Source: Corbicula japonica (taxonomy: Eukaryota > Mollusca > Bivalvia > Venerida > Cyrenidae). From it: a stretch of DNA of 64,000 bases. Below are positions 57,701-64,000 of this stretch, in pieces. The stretch spans positions 8,546,396 to 8,610,395 of the forward strand of contig JAZAYU010000009.1 of assembly GCA_038501625.1 (NCBI GenBank), written 5' to 3'. Position 1 is the stretch's first letter; each line of letters opens with the position of its first letter. The position numbers and the translations under genes are program-made. A model generated the notes under the pieces. The model was given only the letters and a program-made list of their open reading frames with translations, did no database searches and was not told where the DNA came from.

Positions 57701-58863
57701 TTATTGAAAAATGCTTTCTTCATATACAATGATGAAAGCTAGTCAGCCCCAAGTCACAAGTATTTGGGAAAGATATAAGGCATGTTTATTTACGGGCTTA
57801 CCACACTCCTCCCAAACACGTTCATCAATGAAAAAGAAAATTATCATAATCTCAATAACAATTAATGATACTCTGCACAAATGAATGTTAATTATGTATC
57901 TTAATTTTGCATTCAGTAAGACACATTAGAAAAGTAAACATTCCTTAAAATTCTGTTTACATAAATTCACAACAAATAAGCAATATAAAACATTATTTTT
58001 TATTCCCACGTGAATGTAATGATACTGACAAGAAAATGTTGTGAACTTTATAAAGAACTTTCAACTACTTGAGAGAAATCAATGATTGTCATCTGTTTAC
58101 GCTACCAGGAAGCGACCAGGAATTGAAGGTCAAACACACTTTTACTAATATCTCAAAAAGTTTACATATATAAGTCCCAAGGACACAAGACAGTGCTGTC
58201 AGTATTATATTTCTCATGTGGTTATTTAAAATTATGTTTTGTGTTGTTAAGTTTTTGTGAACTTATGGAAAAAGAATTTTAGGGAATTTTTAGATCTCGC
58301 TATTTTTCTTTACTGTTCTAACATGTCTTATCATATGCAAAATAAAGATACATAAGTAACATTCATTTGTGCAAAGTTCCATTGAACAGCATTTTGCCAT
58401 TATTGAAATTTAATATTCTTTTCATCGATGAATGTGATTGGGAGGAGCATGATAAGCCCTTAACACTGAAATTTTGCTACAATGTAAATTGCAGGCATTG
58501 TTGTAATCAAATCAGAGATGCAGGACCATCTGATCCACTTGTTTGCTGGTGTAAGCCTGACTTTAAATTGTAAAACTATTGAAGGATAACTGTTTGTCTT
58601 TACAGCCAGGGAAAAGATCTCTTCTACTCAAAGATCTGATGCAAGGCACAGATTCTAGTACACCCAGTTCATCCACTCAGCATTCAGATGTTGCCAGTAA
58701 GCACCGTCCAATCCCCAAATCTCAGGCACAGAGACAGGCAGGACAGACGATCAGACGGAAATATCTGTCACCAGTTCAGCAGCAAATCACAGACTTTCAA
58801 AGATCAAAAGCAATTGACTTGTACAGGAAAATGAAGGAACATAAAATGAAAAAGTTTACATGA
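48632..58863 (+). CDS. CCDC137: Coiled-coil domain-containing protein 137 (seven exons, complete)
   Basis: Exons 48632-48708, 50751-50941, 51923-52080, 52533-52612, 55246-55331, 55694-55782 and 58606-58863 join in phase to 312 residues plus stop (human CCDC137 has about 289). Family landmarks are in order: DKQEIPRKLKEII (50-62), EATFQMERGITKPMQTIPRF (from 90), FIRRVELETH, a Lys-rich coiled coil (about 162-190), DDVKFGEVAMAPPSLTA (from 198) and PGKRSLLLKDLM (from 228). The protein is very basic, with KKRK and KKKK clusters suited to nuclear/nucleolar targeting. The human protein is a nucleolar, chromosome-periphery factor also described as a retinoic-acid-receptor-binding factor. The start has A at -3 and G at +4. 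It is divergent from OXLD1. Confidence 0.92.
48786..49755. repeat. Compound tandem duplications in CCDC137 intron 1
   Basis: A unit of about 173 bp (48786-48958) starting AGCACAACTATTTGTGC is repeated at 48959-49131. A second unit of about 310 bp starting ATGTATCTTTAAAAAATTTA (about 49132-49448) is repeated at about 49450-49755. Within each pair the copies differ by only a few bases, implying recent local duplication. Confidence 0.85.
49756..50319. other. CCDC137 intron 1, no recognised features
   Basis: AT-rich; no repeats or exon candidates that I can support. Confidence 0.5.
50324..50550. mobile_element. TTAA-family MITE
   Basis: TTAA at 50320-50323 and 50551-50554 flank CCCTTTACTCAGTATAAATA and GTTGAGAATAGGG. 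It lies 200 bp upstream of CCDC137 exon 2. Confidence 0.85.
50751..50941 (+). CDS. CCDC137: CCDC137 exon 2
   Basis: Acceptor CTTTTACAG|AGATTT. It contains the conserved QEIPRKLKEII helix and a Lys-rich tail; donor GCAGCAG|GTTTGT, phase 1. Confidence 0.92.
50942..51922 (+). other. CCDC137 intron 2, no recognised features
   Basis: AT-rich with a short (TA)n-like tract near 51290; no repeats or exons that I can support. Confidence 0.55.
51923..52080 (+). CDS. CCDC137: CCDC137 exon 3
   Basis: Acceptor TTTTTGACAG|AGGCA. It encodes EATFQMERGITKPMQ, IPRFVQGKYEKDRNFIRRVE and KAKMEEKYK; donor TATAAA|GTATGT, phase 0. Confidence 0.92.
52533..52612 (+). CDS. CCDC137: CCDC137 exon 4
   Basis: Acceptor CATTTTCAG|ATAGAA. 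It encodes IEIPDTGPVNPVMNPG then VVKKTGEKKKE; donor AAGGA|GTAAGT. A TTAA-family MITE begins 32 bp into the intron. Confidence 0.9.
52645..52800. mobile_element. Partial TTAA-family MITE
   Basis: CCCTTTACTCCATATATACA, GACCAGTGTAGATCTAGATC and TTGGTCAGAAATAACCTA match the left two thirds of the family. It starts 32 bp past the exon 4 donor. Confidence 0.75.
52890..54594. mobile_element. Non-autonomous element with about eight 173-bp core repeats
   Basis: It starts TTATCCCCCGCCAATGTAAT, a hairpin with the following GGGAGGGGGATA, and ends CTTGGCGGGGGATATAAA, so ATCCCCCGCCAA is inverted at the two ends. Between them are about eight units of about 173 bp (TTTCTCTGCAACTACTGGAT, AATACCAAGAGGAGATGCG, ACAGAGTTATGGCCCTTTGA). 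A degraded tract CTGTCCGTCTGTCACGCC follows the left end. The long ORFs inside are by-products of the repeat period. It occupies CCDC137 intron 4. Confidence 0.8.
54654..55086. mobile_element. TTAA-family MITE with nested insertion
   Basis: CCCTTTCCTCCATATATACA at the left and TCTATGGAGGAAAGGG at the right are family ends. The arm is interrupted after GTGCAGATCC and resumes at AGATCCTGATCAG near 54995. Confidence 0.85.
54799..54994. mobile_element. hAT-like candidate nested in a MITE
   Basis: The ends AGGGCTTTTTTCC and GTGAAAAAAGCC are inverted. GCAGATCC precedes it and TTAGATCC follows it, a decayed 8-bp duplication of the host MITE sequence. Confidence 0.6.
55246..55331 (+). CDS. CCDC137: CCDC137 exon 5
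   Basis: Acceptor TTTTCTAG|GAAAAAC. It continues the Lys-rich coiled coil (KNKERKKKKLEAKKQKKAEK) and ends FSALR; donor CAGAG|GTTGGT, phase 1. Confidence 0.9.
55694..55782 (+). CDS. CCDC137: CCDC137 exon 6
   Basis: Acceptor GCATTTCAG|ATGATG. It encodes the strongest family signature, DDVKFGEVAMAPPSLTA, then KPRKAILDDDKPR; donor CCAAGA|GTAAGA, phase 0. Confidence 0.95.
55857..56719 (+). mobile_element. Helitron-like element B, copy 1
   Basis: It starts TCGCCTGCGATAGCAGG and ends with palindrome GTGTTCCACGGAACAC, then AACATTCTAG followed by T. Core units of about 145 bp carry TTAATGTTGCCTATAACTTT and GAATATATCATCAGCACG. TC..CTAG termini with a subterminal hairpin fit Helitrons. GTGTCGCCTGC near the 5' end and GCAGGCGACAC near the 3' end are inverted. 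It lies in CCDC137 intron 6. Confidence 0.8.
56946..57172. mobile_element. Foldback MITE with internal duplications
   Basis: GGAGACCAGTTTCAGATCTC and GATTTGAGACTGGTCTCC form the outer inverted arms. GGCGACCA/TGGTCGCC units are repeated inside, making it longer than other copies. Confidence 0.8.
57303..57690. mobile_element. TTAA-family MITE with tandemly duplicated right half
   Basis: CCTTTTACTCCATATGTATA begins the copy. The segment from GAATCTAAAACAGTGAAGATC to AAGGTGTATCTACAACAGG is repeated (about 57422-57530 and 57574-57675, the second ending CAATGGG), with CCAACCTGGATCTACACTG in both. Confidence 0.75.
57691..58605 (+). other. 3' part of CCDC137 intron 6, no recognised features
   Basis: AT-rich. 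An ORF at 58367-58573 has several Cys (HCCNQI) but lacks splice or family support. Confidence 0.5.
58606..58863 (+). CDS. CCDC137: CCDC137 exon 7 (terminal)
   Basis: Acceptor GTCTTTACAG|CCAGGG. It encodes PGKRSLLLKDLMQG, a Ser-rich linker, RQAGQTIRRKYLSP and ERAVQAY-like IDLYRKMKEHKMKKFT; TGA at 58861-58863. Confidence 0.95.
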   Translation, partial: PGKRSLLLKDLMQGTDSSTPSSSTQHSDVASKHRPIPKSQAQRQAGQTIRRKYLSPVQQQITDFQRSKAIDLYRKMKEHKMKKFT

Positions 58864-59447
58864 AAAATGCTGCGCAGTTGTACGTTTTAACATAAATGTA
58901 ATGGAAGTCTTGGGTGTTTGGTGGAAGTCTTAGGATGAAAATCTGTGTTTCTATCTTCATGTATATTGATTTTCAAAATCTCCCATGTTTTGCATCAACT
59001 GGTATGCCTTGAAAATTAACATCAGTGATGGAAAATTCAGAATGATCAGCAGATATCATTGTTTATTTTTTTGTGCTTTGAGTGATACGTTTTATGCGAG
59101 AATATTTAAAGATAAAAGTCAATTGCTTCCAAAGACAGCAAAAGTTAAGAGTTTAAGAGAAAAAAGATGCATCATGTTTCCACCTGGTACACCCCAGCTC
59201 ATAAAATTAAAACACCATGGATCACATGAAAACAGTTTGCCATCACAATAATTTGCAATGGTTAAATGGCAAAAACAACAACTATGAAATATTTATCAAA
59301 ATACAAAATCAGAATGTTTCTTATTCTTTAGTCTACTTGACCAGTAGAATTATACATACCACCATGACTATTTATAATTATTTATATATGAAAGAAAACC
59401 ACATTAAAGTGCTTCTTGAAGGTAAAAGGAATGTACAATATGTACAC
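58864..59447 (+). other. CCDC137 3' UTR/flank
   Basis: Possible ATTAAA polyadenylation signals at about 59206 and 59403; neither is decisive. No other feature is seen. Confidence 0.4.
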
Positions 59448-61207
59448 TTAGGGATCCCATTGTCCATCGTCGTCGGCATCGTCCGGTAAACCCCAAGCTT
59501 TAACATGAAACTTAATGTCGCCTATAACTTTGAAAGTACTTGTTCTATTCACTTCATACTTGGACTATATCATCAGCATGAACACAGCAATCCGTGACAA
59601 CAAGAACAATAACTCCTCTTTCACTATTTTATGAGTTATGCCCCTTCAACTGCAACTTTAACATGAAACTTAATGTTGCCTATAACTTTGAAAATACTTG
59701 TCCTATTCACTTCATACTTGGAATATATCATCAGCATGAACAAAGCAATCCATGACAACAAGAACGATAACTCCTCTTTCATTATTTTATGATTTATTCC
59801 CTTTTCGAATGCAACTTTAACCTGAAACTTAATGTTGCCTATAACTTTGAAAGTACTTGTCCTATTCACTTCATACTTGGTATATATCATCAGCATGAAC
59901 AAAGCAATCAGTGACAACAAGAACGGTAACTCCTCTCTCTATTTTATGAGTTATGCCCCTTTTAAATTCAATTTTAACATGAAACTTAATGTTGCCTATA
60001 ACTTTGAAAGTACTTGTCCTATTCACTTCATACTTATAATATATCATCAGCATGAAACACCTCATCTGTGACAACAAGAATGATAACTCCAGTTCCAATA
60101 TGTTTTGAGTTACGTCTCTTTTAAGTACAACTTTAACATGAAACTTAATGTTTCCTTAACTTTGAAAGAACTTATCCTTTTCACTTTAAACTTGGAATCA
60201 TCTTCATGAACAACAACATCGGTTACAACAAGAATCATAACTTCTGTTTGACTATTTTATGACTTATGTCCCTTTCACATGCAACTTTAACATGAAACTT
60301 AATGTTGCCTATAACTTTGAAAGTACTTGTCCTATTCACTTATTACTTGGAATATATCATCAGCATGAACAATGGCACCTGTGGCAACAAGAATGATAAC
60401 TCCAGTTTCAATGTTTTGAGTAATGCCCCTTTCTAATGCAACTTTAATCTGAAACTTAATGTTACCTATAACTTTGAAAGTACTCATCCTTTTCACTTAA
60501 AACTTGGAATTTATCATCTTTAGGAACAACAACATCGGTTACAACAAGGATCATAACTCCTTTTTGAATATTTTATGAGTTGTGCCCCTTTCAAATGCAA
60601 CGTTAACATGAAACTTAATGTTGCCTGTAACTTTGAAAGTACTTGTCCTATTCACTTGAATATATTATCTGCATGAACAACGCCATTGGTGACAAAAAAT
60701 GAAAACTCCTGTTTGAATATTTTTTGAGTTATGCCCCTTTCAAATGCAACTTTAACATGAAAAATGTTGCCTATAACTTTGAAAGTACTTGTCCTATTCA
60801 CTTAATACTTGGAATATTTTATCTGCATGACCAACGCCATTGATGACAAAAAGAATGAAGACTTCTGTTTGAATATTTTATGAGTTATGCCCCTTTCAAA
60901 TGCAACTTTAATAATTATGAAACTTAATGTTGCCTGTAAAAAAGAAAGTAAGTTTCAATTCACTATATACTTTGAATATCTCATCTGCGTGCACATACCA
61001 ATTTTTGAACGATAACTCAGGTTTCACCATTCTTTTAGTTATTCCCCTTTCAAATCAATGTAGGTGACACATCATGTGTTCTGTGGTTTAGTATTGAAAT
61101 CAACTTGAATAAAATATTTTATTACCGGTATATATGATTAAACATAGGCCCACATTTCAACTTTTTGCATGCAGGCGACACGTGTTCCGCGGAACACAAC
61201 ATTCTAG
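59448..61207 (+). mobile_element. Helitron-like element B, copy 2 (5' truncated)
   Basis: About ten core units of about 145 bp (ACTTTAACATGAAACTTAAT, CTTTGAAAGTACTTGTCC). The 3' end is GTGTTCCGCGGAACAC, then AACATTCTAG|T. The 5' end starts inside the element (TTAGGGATCCCATTGTCC), lacking the TCGCCTGCGATAG start of copy 1. Confidence 0.85.
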
Positions 61208-61284
61208 TTTATTTCAAGGTGCTGTTTAGGTATTTGGTTCAAGATGCTTGACAGAATGACACAAAAATAAGAAGACTGACTTAA

Positions 61285-61345
61285 CCCTTTCTTCCTTTAT
61301 TGCGTGGGCTAACAGTGTAGATCCAGATCAGCCGGCGCATCCGTA
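61285..61345. mobile_element. Truncated TTAA-family MITE
   Basis: TTAACCCTTTCTTCCTTTAT and GTAGATCCAGATCAGCCGGC form a left-end fragment only. Confidence 0.7.
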
Positions 61346-61709
61346 ATGTATTATATGATTGTGCAATTGCGCTGGGTTTTAAATTTGCGCATTTACCCTA
61401 GTGCAAAATCGTGTAAAATATGGTCAGTAGAGAAAATTTTGTTTGTTCATTTACAGCTGTTTCATGGATACAGCTTGAATCATATGTACCCTTATATGCA
61501 GATCAGCATGTACATCCATGTGGTCTTTTCATGATCTACACTTCAAGATTAATGCACAAGTAGATTACTTCAAGTGTCAAATATGTCAAACAGCTCATTT
61601 GGCCCTTTTTCAACAAATAAATCAAACCTAGGCTATTTACAAGGTCACAACACAAAAAACTTTTTTATAGGTATATGTAAATAGGGATTAGGGGTGATTG
61701 TGGTTTTCT

Positions 61710-62290
61710 ATAATAATGTCTACCAGTGTCAAAACCAGATCAAATCTGTGAACAAGAGCACTGCTGGGTAGAGCAAAATGCACCTGTCAATATACCGGTA
61801 GCAATCTATTTCAATAACATCTATCCATCTCTGAAATTTGAAGTCAATAGCTTTGATAATGTTGGAATATGGTCCAGATGGACATCAAGTATGAAACTTG
61901 AACTAAGGGAAATAAATATAAAATCAGGATCAGGAAGGCTTCCAGGGTTCTTGTACACTGCACTGTCTTGACCAGACCTACCGGTATTTACCTGTGAAGT
62001 TTCAGTCAATAGGTTTTACACTCACAGCAAGACCCATCTTTGTATCAAGCTTAGGCAAGGAGTTATGCTTCAGAAAATAAACTGTGAGGAATAACTCCAA
62101 AATGGTGAAGTGCAGTGTCTCTCCATCTAAGAAGTTTCAAGTCAATAGCTTTGAAAATGTTGGCTATGTGCTCCAGACAATAACTGCAAAACCAAAAAGT
62201 GCAGTAATGGTTCTTGCACTGCACTTTGTCTAAGAGTGCATGTATTCGAATGGACAGGAGCAACTGACAACTACTGGAACTACTGGTACG
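61710..62290. repeat. Possible pearl-like repeat fragment
   Basis: Two diverged units share GAAGTCAATAGCTTTGATAATG/AAGTCAATAGCTTTGAAAATG-like text and GTGCAGTG phrases; no element ends are identified. Confidence 0.45.
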
Positions 62291-62299
62291 ATATCAATT

Positions 62300-62568
62300 T
62301 AACTCTTTATAATTACTTCAACTTTTATCTCATGTGCAGCCAATGTGTAGATCCTAGTCAGCCTGCACATATATGTATATGGTGTCCCGTGTAAGCCTGC
62401 AAATATGTATAGTCCCATGTCAGCCTGCACATAGGAGTACAGTAGGCCATATGAAAATACACCCTGTTCATTAAGAGATGGTTTTTTTCTGGTCAATAAT
62501 GTAGATCAAATTGGAGCCGGACTGCAAGATATGCAGGATAAAAGCTATACCCATGGAGTGAAGGGTTA
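62300..62568. mobile_element. Diverged TTAA-family MITE
   Basis: TTTAACTCTTTATAATTACT at the left and CCATGGAGTGAAGGGTTAA at the right. The interior is rearranged, with repeated GCCTGCACATA. Confidence 0.6.
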
Positions 62569-62928
62569 AATAACTGTTGACCAGCTTTCAATAGTTCAAA
62601 ATTTTCTCAACAGCAGAAACAAAGAGCAACATAAAATCATTTATTAATTAAAACTTCATTTAATGTTTATTTATACATATTTAAGCACTTGTCAAAATTA
62701 AAAATTTACATTCTAAAAATTGAATTGACACTGCACCATGTATTAAGTGACAAATTGAAACAAATACAAAATGATATTTATAATGAGCAGTCTATGCATC
62801 ACCTTGAAAGGAAACAAAGTTACACAATTCTAAATAAGTTGTGAATATACACAAAAACAGGACAGTCAACATAGTGTGAATTATGTCCTCAATTTATTTT
62901 ATCAAGACTGGGGGATTGGTTTCAGAAA

Positions 62929-64000
62929 CTAGAATGTTGTGTTCCGCGGAACACATGTGTCGCCTGCATGGAAAAAGTTGAAATGTAGGCCTATGTTTAA
63001 TCATATACAATAAAAATATTTTATTTAAGTTGATTTCAATACTACACCACAGAACACATGTGTCATCTAAATTGCATTTAAAAGGGGAATAACAAAAATA
63101 ATGGTGAAACCCTAGTTATCTTCAAAAATTGGTTTGTAAATGCAGATGAGTTATTCAAAGTATTAAGTGAATTAATTGAACAAGTACTTTCCATTTTACG
63201 GACAACACTAAGTTTCATGTTAAAGTTGCATTTGAAAGGGACATAACTCATAAAATATTGAAACTGGAGTTATCGTTCTTGTTGTCACAGATGGCATTGT
63301 TCATGCTGATAATATATTCCAAGTATGAAGTGATGAATAGGACAAGTACTTTCAAAGTTATAGGCAACATTAAGTTTCAGGTTAAAGTTGCATTTGAAAG
63401 GAGCATTACTCAAAAAATACTGAAACTGGAGTTATCATTCTTGTCATCACAGATGGCATTGTTCATTCTGATGATATATTCCATGTATGAAGTGAATAGG
63501 ACAAGTACTTTCAAAGTTATAGGCAACATTAAGTTTCAGGTTTAAGTTGCAATTGAAAGGGGCATAACTAAAAAAATATTGAAACTGGAGTTATCATTCT
63601 TGTCATCACAGATGGCATTGTTCGTGCTGATGATATATTCCATGTATGAAGTGAATAGGTGAAGTATTTTCAAAGTTATAGGCAACATTAAGTTTCAGGT
63701 TAAAGTTACATTTGAAGGGGGCATAACTCAAAAAATATTGAAACTGGAGTTATCATTCTTGTCATCACTGATGGCATTGTTCGTGCTGATGATATATTCC
63801 AAGTATGAAGTGAAAAGGTCAAGTACTTTCAAAGTTATAGGCAACATTAAGTTTCAGGTTAAAGTTGCATTTGAAAGGGGCATAACTCAAAAAATATTGA
63901 AACAGGAGTTATCATTCTTGTCGTCACAGATGGCATTGTTCGTGCTGAATATATATTCCAAGTATGAAGTGAATAGGACAAGTACTTTCAAAGTTTTAGG
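62929..64000 (-). mobile_element. Helitron-like element B, copy 3 (inverted, runs off window)
   Basis: It starts CTAGAATGTTGTGTTCCGCG, the complement of the copy 1 and 2 3' ends, then GGAACACATGTGTCGCCTGC and core units in inverse orientation. It is truncated by the window edge. Confidence 0.9.

Noticed and set aside
58367..58573. Cys-containing plus-strand ORF before CCDC137 exon 7
   Set aside because: It lies inside CCDC137 intron 6, and the exon 6 to exon 7 join is already in phase and matches the family without it.
63258..63545. 95-codon ORF with internal peptide repeats (also 55890-56228 and 59636-60098)
   Set aside because: Translation of the 145-bp units of Helitron-like element B; the repeat period sets the reading frame.

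Overview
This window is animal nuclear DNA, most likely from a bivalve mollusc. The evidence is AT-rich sequence, genes split into short exons by GT..AG introns, and a very dense load of small non-autonomous transposons. Several of these have the core-repeat plus tetranucleotide-microsatellite layout of molluscan pearl/Helitron-like elements. There are no bacterial operons, rRNAs or CRISPR arrays. The bivalve assignment is an inference from repeat style; I cannot name the species. All exon models come from reading frame, splice consensus and phase continuity, without transcript data.

Left two thirds (about 4.7-41.6 kb, minus strand): one secreted or cell-surface multidomain gene of at least 14 exons. 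The reconstructed order is signal peptide, C-type lectin domain, LDL-receptor class A domain, three CUB domains and three sushi/CCP domains, about 735 residues. Every splice phase is consistent. The gene either ends just past the third sushi domain or continues beyond the left edge. I could not assign a named orthologue.

Right third (46.5-58.9 kb): two divergent, apparently complete housekeeping genes. OXLD1 (oxidoreductase-like domain protein, predicted mitochondrial) is on the minus strand. CCDC137 (nucleolar coiled-coil protein) is on the plus strand with seven exons and 312 residues. They start from a shared promoter segment that holds a perfect CRE, an ETS site and a perfect E-box within 72 bp. 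From general knowledge the human orthologues are also adjacent, on 17q25.3, so this looks like ancient bilaterian microsynteny.

The rest is mostly repeats: (i) more than 20 copies of a palindromic MITE of about 190-240 bp with TTAA target duplications and CCC..GGG ends (piggyBac-like); (ii) a second foldback family of about 140 bp; (iii) three 1.15-1.17 kb elements with TA duplications and pogo/Tigger-like ends; (iv) several Helitron/pearl-like elements with core tandem repeats, some ending in a hairpin plus CTAG; (v) a tRNA-derived SINE, a MULE-like MITE, a mariner-like element and several tandem arrays. Nesting gives clear relative insertion ages. Two patterns stand out. The TTAA MITEs sit just downstream of 5' splice sites in nine introns or intron candidates. 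A minisatellite in the lectin gene appears to have grown from the 3' end of exon 2 together with its splice donor.
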